DNA of 64,000 nt from Capsicum annuum (taxonomy: Eukaryota; Streptophyta; Magnoliopsida; Solanales; Solanaceae), in assembly GCF_002878395.1 (NCBI RefSeq), contig NC_061115.1, forward strand, positions 157,746,823 through 157,810,822. Direction: 5' to 3'. The stretch's first letter is position 1. Each line of letters begins with the position of its first letter. Below, in pieces: positions 1 to 11,069 of the stretch. The notes under the pieces were generated by a model that was given only the letters and a program-made list of their open reading frames with translations, was not told the origin of the DNA and did not search any database. A program made the translations under genes and the position numbers.

Positions 1-1270
1 AGGATTTCGATGACTCATAGTTCGATTTGCTGCCCGAAAAAAGGTAAACCCCTTTTGCTCTTCTCTCTTGGGTTTTCTTATTTAGAGATTTTGGTTATTA
101 TTTTCATAGTGCTAAGGGTGTTTTCTAAACTTTAGATTATCATTTTGTTGTAGTTTGTAGTAACTCTCGAACTTGTTTGAGAGAATTAGGTTATTTGTGT
201 TGAAGGTTGAGGGTTTTGAGTGCAATGTTGTGGCCATGTCATTTGCTGGCAGTGTTTAGGTTCTTATCAATTCGATTATTATTTGGTTGCCGTTATTGGA
301 ATCTCACGATTAGTGGGAGAATGATTTCTTCTTTTTGACGTTGATTAGTATCTCTTTCGTGGGTCTTGTTTACTCTTCATTATTAAATTCTAGTTTAAGA
401 ATATAGTGATGTCTATGTTATTTCACTTTTGTTGTTTGCCCATGCTGTTGTCGTTCTACATAATTGTGCTATATTGATGTTGGTTAATCTGATCAAACCT
501 TTGGGTTATGTGCCTTCTTGGATTTAACTTGCCGAAGAGCATATTGTTTGCTTCTTTTTATCTTTTTTGGCTGGAGAATAAATTTAAGGAATTTATTTTT
601 CTCCCTATTTTGATGCTAGTATGTGCCTCTCTTCGATTTCATATATTCAGTTCATAAGTGTTGTTGGATTCATAATATCCAAAGAACCCGTGAACTAGAT
701 AATTAATACGAGTGGTTCAGCTGAGGATTCCTTAATGACCTCTTGACTTATGGTTCAACATAAGGAGAGGAAGAAGCTGATTCAAAGCTATTGTTATTTG
801 TCTTGAGTGTTGTAAACCTGAAAGTCTTTTCATTTACTGTATTTTGAGGCTTTATTAAAAGTATAATTGGGTTGTTGTGTTTAGTCCCTTTCTTGGTAAT
901 GCTATAATTTTGAACTTGCAGAATTTTGAAAAATTTTCCTTAGAATTTCATAAGAGCTGAATGGTGGGTCCTTTTGGTGTAATTTGGATTTATTTTTGCC
1001 TAATAATCATCAATGTCTTGGTATCCAAATAGAAGTTGACTTTGTTTAGATCTTTTATTTTCATTGATAAAATACATCTTGAACACTAAGATTATATTTT
1101 TGGAAGAGTTTTGTCCGGTTAAATCAAAACAAGAATATATATATTTGTGAGATCCTTTCTATTTGTTTTGATTCCATTTTTAACAATGTTTCCTAGATTC
1201 AATCATGTGTTGCTTTTACTTGAGTTTAAAAGTACTTTACTAATTCTCATCTCTTTTGTTGCATGAAACC
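1..1270. other. AT-rich non-coding sequence, possible UTR/intron
   Basis: No open frame of useful length and no recognisable protein. The first 43 bases followed by GGTAAAC at 43-49 look like a plant exon edge with a GT splice donor. The T-rich sequence that follows would fit a 5'-UTR intron of a gene starting left of the window. This is inference from texture only; no acceptor or coding exon was identified to close the intron. Confidence 0.25.
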
Positions 1271-2130
1271 CTTATTGGTTGAGTCCAATGGACTCCCCTC
1301 TTGCATTTCCTTCGAGTCCAATGCCATGCCAAAGTCTCCAACGGACTGATTTGCAGCGGTATACATCAAAACACAGTGGTATACTTACAAATATACAAGA
1401 AAATGAGGCAAAATAAGGCTGGTATACAAGCATTATACAACTGATATATGCAGCAGGAAATTGGACCAAAGTCCATACATATTTAGCCCAAGATCTTGGC
1501 AAATTCAAAATGGGCTAGATAATGGGCCCAAACTTCAACTTTCTTTATTTATTCTTCCAAATTCATACTTGATTTATGGTGTTTGTAATTAATTCTTAAA
1601 TTGGGTTAAATTTAAATAAATTCTCCTTCAATTTGTCATTTTGTTTTATCTTAGTATTTTTTTTTATATTTATTTGTTTAGCACATTTTAGAGTTAAATA
1701 AAAGGAAGTTTTTTTTTCATGTTTACTCCTAAAATGAACTTTTAAAAGATCAAAAAACGATATTCACTTTTGTTCATGTGTTAAATTAGTTCAATTAAGT
1801 TAAAAGAATTCTCTTCAAACATAAAAAGTCCACTTTTCTTGTAAAAATAAAAAATCTTGGAATATTTCATAACTTGTTTAAATTGGTGTTTTTCTTTAAA
1901 AAATCGTTTTCCTCAAATAAATGGTTTATTTGTAGTAAAAATCATTTTCCTTTTGCTTCCATGAATATAATTTGTTTTCTCTTCAAATTGAAAAAAATTG
2001 AATTTAGTTCAACGTTCCTGTCAAAAGAATTGCTTATGTTAAATGAACTATTTTTTCATCCGAGTGAAATGAATGCCATGTTGGCAAAAGAATTTAAGAT
2101 CTTACAAAGTTATCATATTTTTGTAAAGAA
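1271..2130. other. No gene seen
   Basis: AT-rich sequence. The block around 1290-1540 contains the GGGCCCAAACTTCAACTT type of string common in plant LTR remnants, but no terminal repeats, primer site or protein match could be found. Short frames here are unconvincing. Confidence 0.3.
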
Positions 2131-2289
2131 AAAATTACAGAAAGTAGCATATTTAAGACTATAATTACACTAAATAGCAATACTTTTGTAAAATTACAGT
2201 TTATAGTAAGATTAACATTATTTTACTCATTAATTAGGTAAGTTCATATTTTACTCTCACCATTTTATATTTTTCTATTTTCACTTCAC

Positions 2290-2373
2290 CATTTCACCTC
2301 ACCCAAATATAGTCATATCTTTTATCTTTTTTTTTTCATCTTATTTTTTTTATCATTTATTTTTTTATTTTCA

Positions 2374-2405
<32 letters not shown>

Positions 2406-2850
2406 TTTTTTTCGTTTTCATTTTTTTATTTTTTTATTTGTTTTCTTTTTTTTTTCTTTTTCATATTTGAAAATAATTATCTCTATGATCTTCAAGATTT
2501 CAAAATAAAACATGTCTTTCACTCTCTTATCTCTATACCTTTTATATTGTTAGTTTTTTTTCATCTTATTTTTTTATCATTTAATTTTTTTATTTTTTAT
2601 TTTTTTCTTTCCACTTTGTTTTCTCTCTTCTATTTCTCTTTTTTTTTTCCTTTTTCATTTTCTTTTTTTTCCTTTCTCATATCTTATTTTATTTTATGTT
2701 TTTTTTCTTTTATATTTACACTTCTATTTCTCTTTCTTCCTTTTTTTTCTTTTTCACTTCTCTTTTTTCTATTTTTTATTTTTATTTTTATTTTCTTTCC
2801 GTTTTTTTACTCTTCTATCTCTAACTTTTATTTTTTAAAAAGATAAATTT
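2290..2850. repeat. T-rich arm of foldback element
   Basis: Nearly pure pyrimidine tract (TTTTTCTTT types) including a homopolymer of about 27 T near 2385-2412. It pairs with the purine-rich tract 3420-3790: shared landmarks are the CTTTCCACTTTGTTTT / CTTTCCACTTTATTTT block and TACTCTTCTATCTCT. Phe/Ser/Leu-rich open frames inside are artefacts of composition. Confidence 0.7.
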
Positions 2851-3419
2851 GTATATCACATATACATGTTCAAAAAACATACAAAATACATAGTCATACA
2901 GATCTGGATATGCATTTACAGTATAAAACATACATATGTATTTATGAAATGCATATGATATTCATATTAAACAGTAACAAACATAACTATACTATATATC
3001 TTCATATGTATTTGCGAAATACAAAGGTGACTCATATAAAATAAGAATACACATATAAATCAGGTATGCATTATGTAAATACATATGTAGAGCTACATGT
3101 ATTTTATACGGTATTGAATTTATCTTTGAACTGTACATACTATGTCATTCTAGAGGGTAGCATTTGTACTTATTTGTTTTCTTTTACTATTTTAAGATAT
3201 GTATATGTATTTTTTTACTACCTATATGTATATGTATATAATTGTCATTTTTGTTATAGAGATTTTGGGTCCTATATGTTTATATATACATGTGAGTCAG
3301 ATATGTATTTCTGTAAATTCATATGTAGATATATATGTATGTTTTTTTTATCGTAAATACATATGCAGATCTGTATGTATATTTATTTTATATATTTCTT
3401 GAATATGCATATATGATAT

Positions 3420-3790
3420 AGATATTTGTCTTTTAAAAATAAAAGACAGAGATAGAAGAGTAAAAAAAAAGAAAAAATAGAAAAACGAAAAACGAAAAAA
3501 TAAAAATCCAAAAAAAAAGAAGTGTAAAAAGAAAAAAAAGAAGAAAGAGAAATAGAAATTAGAAATAGAAGTGTAAAAACAAAAGAGAAAAAAATAAAAA
3601 ATAACAAAAAGAAAACGAAAAAAATATAAGAAAAGGAAAAAAAGAAAAAAGAAAAAAGAAATAAAAAAGGAAAAAACGAAAAATAAAAAAGAGAAGTAGA
3701 AGAGAAAAAATAAAGTGGAAAGAAAAAATGATAAAGCAAAAAAATTAAAATAATAAAAAAATGAAAAACTAACAAGAAAAAATAATTAGA
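3420..3790. repeat. A-rich complementary arm of foldback element
   Basis: Purine-rich complement of 2460-2850, separated from it by about 570 bp rich in ATATGTAT. RNA crossing both would form a long imperfect hairpin. Confidence 0.7.
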
Positions 3791-4105
3791 GATATAAGAG
3801 AATGATATTTTGAAATTTTAAAGGTCATAGAAATAATAATCTTCATAGTTGAGTTTGATTTGAAAAAGAATCTACTAATTTAAATAAGAGTAATTTATAG
3901 AAATTTAATTAGATGAGATAATTATTCCTTATTTAACTCAACTAATTTGAGTAAAAGAAGGGAAGTAAATCTTATTGTATATGTATTTGTATAGCAACAG
4001 TTTACTTAACTACAAAATACAATTTGCTATTTTTCGTAATTATGAAACTGTTGCTAAGAAAGTTACAATTAAGAATCTATAGTTGCTATTTCTGAAATTT
4101 TTTCG

Positions 4106-4820
4106 CTTTTAAAACTAGTCATTTTTATATGTCAGTCCAATTATCTTTTGGTCAATCGTTTTTTAACGGACGCTCTTGAGTGCTTTAAAAATCTTCTCAA
4201 GATGTTACCTAACTTTTTACCCATCTTCTCTAATTTTTAGAATTTGTATCTGTTTTCAAGTCTTTAAAATATTTTTAGTTTTTCTTGATATTTTCTCAAA
4301 AAAATCAAGTGGCGACTCTATAATTTTTTAAATTATTTTGAACTTTTCTTTAAAGTTTTGAAATAGTTTAGATGGTCGAACAATAATATTTTCCAACCCT
4401 TCAAACAGAAAAGGGATAAAACAGGCGAATCCAAAATTTTCCAGTTAGGAGGCTCAAGAATAAAAATTTAGTTTAGGGAGTTGAACTCAGAACTTCAAAT
4501 TGAATTTTGAAGCCCCACAGACATTGCCCAATACAGTTATTCTATACAACAGAAATTCCAAGGCATAAAAGGCAATGTGAATTCATAAGACAAGCAGCTA
4601 AAAAAAAAAAAGCATATATTATCAATACAAAAAGAATAATTTTTGAAAGGAATATCCAACTATATGGACAAAACTCTGAATCAAATTATCAATATTAGCA
4701 CTCTCATATTTTTTTCAGCAGAGTCACTCCATCGCTACAGCTGATATCTTTTGAAATTAATATTTTCTCGTGCATGCACGAACCTTATTACATATCAAGA
4801 TAAACAAAGCAACTATTTAG
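4106..4820. other. No gene seen
   Basis: AT-rich intergenic DNA with no recognised gene, repeat or RNA. A 63-codon frame at 4507-4698 has no family resemblance and low-complexity lysine content. Confidence 0.3.
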
Positions 4821-5076
4821 TACTCCCTCAATTTAAAAACAAATGACCTATTTTGACTGAACATAGAGTTTAAGAAAATAACGAAGACTTTTGAATCTTG
4901 TGGTCTCAAATTAAAGTTGTGTCAAACGTACCAAAATGTTCTTTAATCTTGTGGTCCTAAACATGACATGTGAAAAGTTAGAATTAAAGTATTGCCAAAA
5001 ATGGAAAGGATCATTCTTTTCTAAACAAACTAAAAAGAAAAGTAAGTCATTTTTTTTTTAAACGGAAAAAGTAGTA
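4821..5076. mobile_element. Stowaway-like MITE (Tc1/mariner type)
   Basis: Begins TACTCCCTCAATTTAAAA. The reverse complement of its right end begins TACTACTTTTTCCGTTTAAA, giving imperfect terminal inverted repeats with the CTCCCTC(CG)TTTAAA signature typical of plant Stowaway MITEs and flanking TA dinucleotides. About 256 bp with no coding capacity, so it would depend on a mariner transposase supplied in trans. The internal arms (AATGACCTATTTT against AATGACTTACTTTT) are also complementary. Confidence 0.65.
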
Positions 5077-5289
5077 AAACAAAAAAGAGATTAAGCATAT
5101 ATGTCAATGATGAGGCACATGACCAACAAGTCACCAAATTTGTGATCAATGGCCCAACATTACAGCTTTCTTGAGGAATTTCTGTTTATGGGGAGGAGAG
5201 GAAACTGATCACTTAAGAGATGGTCAACCGATCATATATAAAATAACACATAGAAACAGACGAGAAACTACAACAAGATAACTAATATT

Positions 5290-5775
5290 TGAAAAATTAG
5301 AACAATACGATTAAACCTACGTTATAAGAAAATTCTTTAAAGCCCGACCAAACATTCATCAACCACCTGTAAACTACAACGAAATAATACGATAATAGAC
5401 ATATGAGAATAGAACAATTAAACCTAAAGCAATATGCAAATACAAATATGAGAACAGTACAATTAAAACTAACATTTACATAAAAATTGCTCAAAGCACA
5501 TCCAGATATGAGAACAGTACAATTAAAACTAATCTTTACATAAAAATTGATCAAAGATCATCTACCATCTGTAAACAACAACAAAATAAAATGATAATAG
5601 AGATATCAGAACAACACCACTAAATCTAACTTTTACATGAAAATTTCTCAAAGCTCATCTACCACCTGTAACTAGACTGAAAGCAATACAATAAGAGAGA
5701 TATTGGAATAATACAATTAAACCTAACCTTCACATAAAAATTTCTCAACGTACACCATTTACCAATTGTATTAAT
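5290..5775. repeat. Degenerate tandem repeat, units of about 60-120 bp
   Basis: About five imperfect units share the order: AGAACAGTACAATTAAAACTAAC, a CATAAAAATTNCTCAAAGC block, TCATCTACCACCTGTAA, then an ACAAAATAA block. Two adjacent short units (around 5448-5565) lack the CCACCTGTAA part. The phase is continuous and no transposon ends are visible. Small frames on the minus strand just follow the repeat. Confidence 0.6.
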
Positions 5776-6129
5776 ATAGATAGATAATATAAAGGCCTAA
5801 AAAAATACACACGAAAAAAAATAGAATTTCCATTATACGTAGGCTGCTGTATTTCATCTACTATTTTAGAGATTTTATTCATCAAATAAACCTATTATAT
5901 ATGGAGTATTAAGGACGAAATATGTTTCCCCACGTGGAATTTAATAATAAAAACCTTTTTTTTATTTGGAAAAATGTACCAACCTTTTTTCATTTGGGAA
6001 AAAAGTCATACAGAGAACAAAAACACAACTAACAAAATATTACCATGATTTAGGAATTCAACTATAAGTAGAAATCCTTTTCCATTCAATTTTTATATAT
6101 TTATTAAAGTCAATAATTCATATTATAAA

Positions 6130-6234
6130 TGTCACCATCCGAATCAGGGCCTGGTTGTGACGGGTATTTCAAGTTCACCGAGGACCGGAGACTACTCCCT
6201 TTGTTCGCAAAACAGAACACAATACCGTTAACAA
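6130..6234 (-). mobile_element. Gypsy element A: left LTR, first part
   Basis: Starts TGTCACCATCC and is clearly related to the right LTR start at 17282 (same order of blocks: GACGGGTATTTCAAG / GAGGACCGGAGACTACTCCC / AACACAATACC). The LTR breaks at the copia target site AACAA (6230-6234) and resumes at 11065-11070. The coding strand of element A is minus, so this is its 3' LTR read backwards. Confidence 0.75.
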
Positions 6235-6386
6235 TGTTAGCCCATATGTTATTGGGCCTTTAGTTTATGGACCTTTAGGTTATTGGCTATGTATATATAG
6301 CCTACTCTTGTTTTAGTTAGTTTTATGTTTTTCAGATTATATTGTAAACCTTAGCCTTTCTTCCCTTCAATAAAGTTCTATTAACA
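6235..6386 (+). repeat. Copia 5' LTR with promoter and poly(A) signals
   Basis: The 152-bp LTR contains a TATA-like TATATATAG at 6293-6300 followed by a pyrimidine-rich leader, and AATAAA at 6369-6374, 12 bp before the LTR end. These would set transcript start and 3' processing of the element. Confidence 0.85.
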
Positions 6387-6398
6387 TGGTATCAAAGC
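6387..6398 (+). other. Copia primer binding site (tRNA-iMet)
   Basis: TGGTATCAAAGC lies immediately after the 5' LTR. It is complementary to the 3' end of plant initiator methionine tRNA with one mismatch to the usual TGGTATCAGAGC. It is where minus-strand DNA synthesis would be primed. Confidence 0.85.
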
Positions 6399-6746
6399 TA
6401 GTTCGATCCATGTCCTTTGATTTGTTGGTTGAAGATTTTGTAGCAGGCACCTACTGCGCGGATTGAACTCCGCGGTGAGTTCGCTGGGGGGTACGGGGGG
6501 CAGCGCGCCCCCGTACGGGGTTCGGGGCGGAGCCTCGAATTTTTTTTTTGAGGTGCTGCTGTATTCGTTTGCTATTTTCGTTGGGTTTTTTGGTTGGATT
6601 GATTCGTTGCTGTCTTCGTTTGCTGTCTGGTATTGTTCGTCTTTCGTTCTTTTGCTTGCTGCCATTGTTGTTCGTTCGGAATTGTTCAACCTAGGGTTTT
6701 GCATCTTTTTGTTTTTTTGAATTGTTTGTGTGTTGCTGTGTTTACA
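6399..6746 (+). other. Copia untranslated leader with GC-rich hairpin
   Basis: A leader of about 350 bp between the primer site and the gag ATG. At 6491-6516 a strongly GC-rich inverted repeat (GTACGGGGG ... CCCCCGTAC, loop of about 8) stands out against AT-rich surroundings. Its place between primer site and gag is where packaging and dimerisation signals lie in retroelements; that function is inferred. A frame through the leader is open in places but lacks gag features. Confidence 0.55.
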
Positions 6747-9700
6747 ATGACTGGAAAGGATGATTCTCTCCAGTCCATTAGTACTCAATTAGATGGTAAG
6801 AACTATGCCTATTGGAGTTATGTCATGAAGAATTTTCTTCGTGGGAAGAATATGTGGGGTTATATCACTGGAGTAAAACCAAGACCTATCGATGATAAAA
6901 CTGAAAATTTTGATTTGTTGGTGGACTTATGGGAAACTAATAACTCCAAGATTGTCACTTGGATCAACAATTCTGTAACTCAGTCAATTGGTATGCAATT
7001 GGCTAAGTATGACTCAGCAAAGGAGGTCTGGGATCATTTGGAAAGACTGTACACTCAGTCTAATTTTGCTAAGCAGTACCAGTTGGAGTATGATATCCGT
7101 GCTCTTCAACAGCATGATCTCAGTATTCAAGATTTTTATGCTGCCATGTCGGATTTGTGGGATCAATTGGCACTTACTGAATCTGCAGAGTTAAAAGGTT
7201 TTGGGCCGTACATTGCTAGACGGGAAGAGCAACGCTTGGTTTAGTTTTTGATGGCACTACGTTCTGACTTTGAGGGCCTACGTGGAACAATCCTTCATCG
7301 ATCTCCCCTCCCTACTGTTGATTCTGTGGTTCATGAACTGATTACAGAGGAGACTCGTATCAAGTCTCAAGTGGATAAAGGGTCTAAAGTAACTACTACT
7401 CCTGTCGTGTTTGCTGCTTCAACTGATCAGTCTAGGCCACCACGTACTCAGACTCGACAATCTCCTAAAGTTGCATTTGATGAGTGTGCATTCTGCAAAC
7501 AGAAAAATCATTGGAAGGCTCAGTGTCCGTTGTTACTTAACAAGGTCAAACAGCCTCAATCTGGGCAGCAACAGAAATATGGGCAGCAAAAGTATCCGTC
7601 ACGCCCTCGTCCTCCACAGTTCGCTGCTGCTGCACCATCTGTAGATGTTGAGTCTGTTAGCACTATGCCACCTTCTGCGTTGGATCCCCAGGTTTTCGAA
7701 CAGTTCAGACAGTTCTTCGTTTCTAATCCTACGGCCATGTCAGCATCTATGTCTCATTCGGGTTCAGTTTCTTCTAGTACCTCAGGTATTCCTTCCTCCT
7801 TGTGGATATTGGATTCTGGTGCGTCTCATCACATGTCCCCTCATTTGTCATCGTTTGGTTCTTTGTCACCCATTTCACCAATCTCTGTTATGTCCGCGAG
7901 TGCTGTACCTATGTCAGTCGAGGGTGTTGGTTCTGTTACTACCCCTCACATTGTCCTCTCTGATGTTTATTACATTCCCAAACTTGCTTTAAATCTTGTT
8001 TCGGTCAGTCAGTTGTGTAAGGCTGGTAATTGGGTGTTTTTTTCTGATTCTGTTTATGTTATACAGGACCAACACACTCAGAGGGTGATTGGGACCGGCC
8101 GTAGGTTGGGGGAACTCTATGTCTTGGAGAATCTCAAAGTGTCTGTAGTTGCTGCCTCTAGCATAGATTTATCTTCTTTTCGTTTGAGTCCTTTGTCTTC
8201 TCAGTTTTATCTTTGGCATTCCAGATTAGGACATGTGTCAGTTTCACGTTTACGTTTTTTGGTCTCTAGTGGTGCTTTGGGTCATGTGAACACTAGTGAT
8301 ATTTCAGATTGTAGTGGTTGTAAACTGGCAAAATTTTCTGCCTTACCGTTTAATAAAAGTGTGTCTTATTCTGTTGCTCCTTTTGATATTATTCATTCTG
8401 ATGTATGGGGACCAGCGCCAGTATCCACTAAGGGTGGATCGACCTATTATGTTTCGTTTATAGATGACTATACTCGTTATACCTGGGTGTATCTTATGAA
8501 ACGCAGATCTGATTTCTTTGGCATTTACAACAACTTTAGAGCCCTTGTTAAAACACAACATTCGGCTGTGATAAAGTGTTTCAGGTGTGACTTAGGGGGT
8601 GAATATACCTCTAATGACTTCACTCAGTTACTTGCCTCTGATGGTACCATACACCAGTCATCTTGTACCGACACTCCTGAGCAGAACGGTCTGGCAGAAA
8701 GAAAACATCGTCATATTGTTGAGACAGCACGCTCTTTACTTTTGTCTGCAGAGGTTCCTAGTATTTTTTGGGGAGAAGCAGTTCTAACTGCTGTATATGT
8801 GATTAATCGTATTCCTACTGCATTGACTTCAGGGATGTCTCCGTTTGAGAAACTATATGGTCACCCGCCGAATTATTCTGCATTACGAGTTTTTGGATGT
8901 ACTTGCTTTGTTCTTCGTCCTCATGTTGAACGAAATAAGTTAGGGTCAAAATCAGCTATATGTGTGTTTTTGGGGTATGGTATTGGACAAAAAGGATATC
9001 GTTGCTATGATCCTGTAAGTCAGAAATTATATGTTTCACGACATGTCACTTTTTTGGAACATATTCCTTTTTATTCCATTCCAGCTAAAACCCATGATGT
9101 GACAAAGTCAGATATTCGGTTTATTGATCCCTTTGGGATTGACATAGAGGTTCCAGTTCCGGATTCATCCATGCCTTCTGGTGTGCCACCTGATAGTGCT
9201 TCAGCCTCGCCTGTGCCTGAGTTTGCTCCTTCGACTGTTGAGACTGGAGACCCACCACCTCTGAGGAGGTCTACTCGACCTTGTAAGTCCACCAAACTGC
9301 CATATTTTCACTATTCTACATATTCAGCCTCATTTGCTTCCTTTATTGCAAACATACATCATTTGTCTGAACCTGAGTCGTATAGAGAGGCTGTGTCTGA
9401 TCCTCTTTGGCAGAATGCTATGGCTGAGGAACTTGCTGCTCTTCATCATACACATACATGGGATTTGGTTACTCTCCCACCTGGTAAGCATGCGATTGGT
9501 TGTCGATGGGTGTATAAGATAAAAACAAAATCTGATGGGTCTGTTGAGCGATACAAGGCAAGACTTGTGGCAAAAGGGTATTCACAACAATATGGTATGG
9601 ATTATGAGGAGACTTTTTCCCCCGTAGCAAAGATGACGACTGTTCGCACTATGATTGCTGTTGCATCCGTTCGACAGTGGAAGATATTTCAGATGGATGT

Positions 9701-10899
9701 CAAGAATGCTTTTTTGAATGGTGATCTCCACGCGGAAGTTTTATATGACTCCTCCCCCAGGTATTGACCACCAGCCAGGTGAAGTTTGTCGGCTTCGAAA
9801 AGCTTTATATGGTCTCAAACAAGCCCCTCGTGCTTGGTTTGAGAAATTCTCCACTGTTATTACTTCCCTTGGATTTGTCCCGAGTAACCATGATTCAGCA
9901 TTGTTTGTTAGATGTACAAGTGCAGGGCGAATTCTATTGTCCTTATATGTAGATGATATGATTATTACTGGTGATGATCATAGTGGTATTGAGTTATTGA
10001 AGCATGATTTGGCTCATCGATTTGCAATGAAGGACTTGGGCTTGCTGCGTTATTTTCTGGGTATTGAGGTGGCTCAGTCTAAGAAAGGGTATCTTCTTTC
10101 TCAGACTAAGTATATATCTGACTTGTTTACACGGGCGCGTCTTTCTGACAACAGGACTGTAGATACTCCCCTTGAAATCAATGCACGTTACTCTCCTAGT
10201 GATGGTGTTCCATTATCAGATCCGAGTCTTTATCGGACTATTGTGGGTAGTTTGGTTTACCTTACGGTTACTCGTCCAGATATAGCACATGCAGTTCATG
10301 TTGTTAGCCAGTTTGTTACTGCTCCTACTTCTGTGCACTGGGGAGCTGTACTTCGTATTCTAAGGTATCTTCGTGGCACTCAGTTTCAGAATCTCTTGTT
10401 TCCCTCGACGTTATCTCTCGAGTTGCGAGCCTATAGTGATGCTGATTGGGATGGAGATCGCAATGATCGTAAATCCACCACTGGTTTTTGTGTGTTTCTT
10501 GGAGACTCTTTAATCTCGTGGAAGAGCAAGAAACAAGATGTTGTCTCTAGATCTTCCACGGAGGCTGAGTATCGTGCTATGGCTGTGACTACATGTGAGA
10601 TTATTTGGTTACGTTGGCTTCTTGCAGATATGGGGGTTCACATTTCTATGCCTACTCCCCTGCATTGTGATAACAAAAGTGCGGTACAAATTGCAAAGAA
10701 TTCTGTCTTCCATGAGCGTACGAAGCACATTGAGATTGATTGTCACTTCGCCCGTCATCATTTACAGCTCGGGACCATATCGCTTCCTTTTGTTCCATCG
10801 TCTTTGCAGATTGCTGACCTTTTTACGAAGGCTCAGTCGGCATCTCGATTTCATTTTTTGTGTGACAAACTCTCAATGCTTATTGCTGTTGCATTGTGA
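6747..10899 (+). pseudogene. Copia gag-pol polyprotein, two lesions
   Basis: The ATG at 6747 starts a capsid-type gag. A CCHC zinc knuckle follows at about 7483-7530 (CAFC...HWKAQC). Then come the aspartic protease DSGASHH (about 7810), the integrase zinc-binding H-H-C-C region (8212-8330), the integrase core with D at about 8399 (HSDVWGP) and the D...E spacing ending near 8695 (TPEQNGLAERKH). Reverse transcriptase follows (about 9490-10010) with YVDD at 9946-9957, then RNase H (10429-10760; SDADWDGD, SSTEAEYRA). The frame is broken twice. The first lesion is a TAG at 7242-7244 where CAG (Gln) would continue gag. The second is one extra T in the T run 9739-9742, in the RT just after the DVKNAFLNGDL block. 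Both catalytic centres outside these points look intact. It would encode capsid plus enzymes for cytoplasmic reverse transcription and nuclear integration. Confidence 0.92.
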
Positions 10900-10900
10900 G

Positions 10901-10912
10901 TTTGAGGGGGGA
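10901..10912 (+). other. Copia polypurine tract
   Basis: TTTGAGGGGGGA abuts the 3' LTR start at 10913; this is the expected plus-strand primer site, just after the gag-pol stop. Confidence 0.8.
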
Positions 10913-11064
10913 TGTTAGCCCATATGTTATTGGGCCTTTAGTTTATGGACCTTTAGGTTATTGGCTATGTATATATAGCCTACTCTTGTTTTAGTTAGTT
11001 TTATGCTTTTCAGATTATATTGTAAACCTTAGCCTTTCTTCCCTTCAATAAAGTTCTATTAACA
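10913..11064 (+). repeat. Copia 3' LTR
   Basis: Matches the 5' LTR over all 152 bp apart from one T/C difference. It is followed directly by the second AACAA of the target duplication at 11065-11069. Confidence 0.9.
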
Positions 11065-11069
11065 AACAA

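Larger units (their letters stand above)
2131..4105. mobile_element. Foldback / Mutator-like element with long inverted arms
   Basis: The sequence from about 2131 reads inward as AAAATTACAGAAAGTAGCA, and the reverse complement of the sequence ending about 4105 reads AAAATTTCAGAAATAGCA. The two sides stay alignable for several hundred bases inward, through a T-rich stretch (2290-2850) on the left and its A-rich complement (3420-3790) on the right. A middle of about 560 bp carries many ATATGTAT/ACATATG strings. There is no transposase gene inside, so this would be a non-autonomous element moved in trans. The ends resemble Mutator-like termini of Solanaceae in my recollection. No target duplication was found, so the exact ends are uncertain by tens of bases. 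Confidence 0.6.
6235..11064 (+). mobile_element. Young Ty1/copia LTR retrotransposon
   Basis: A 4830-bp element with 152-bp LTRs (6235-6386 and 10913-11064) that begin TGTTAG and end AACA. It is flanked by the 5-bp target duplication AACAA (6230-6234 and 11065-11069). The primer site follows the left LTR directly and a purine tract precedes the right LTR. The LTRs differ at one position by my reading (TATGTTTTTC against TATGCTTTTC), so insertion is recent. The domain order gag, protease, integrase, RT, RNase H is that of copia. It sits in the LTR of gypsy element A. One stop and one frameshift interrupt the single gag-pol frame, so this copy is probably not autonomous. Confidence 0.95.

Noticed and set aside
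2547..2846. 99-codon Phe/Leu/Ser-rich plus-strand frame
   Set aside because: Pure polypyrimidine composition of the foldback arm; no protein features.
3383..3775. 130-codon minus-strand frame
   Set aside because: It is the complementary arm of the same foldback element; open because the strand is T-rich.
6381..6788. 135-codon minus-strand frame over the copia leader
   Set aside because: Antisense to a well-supported element; no domain resemblance.
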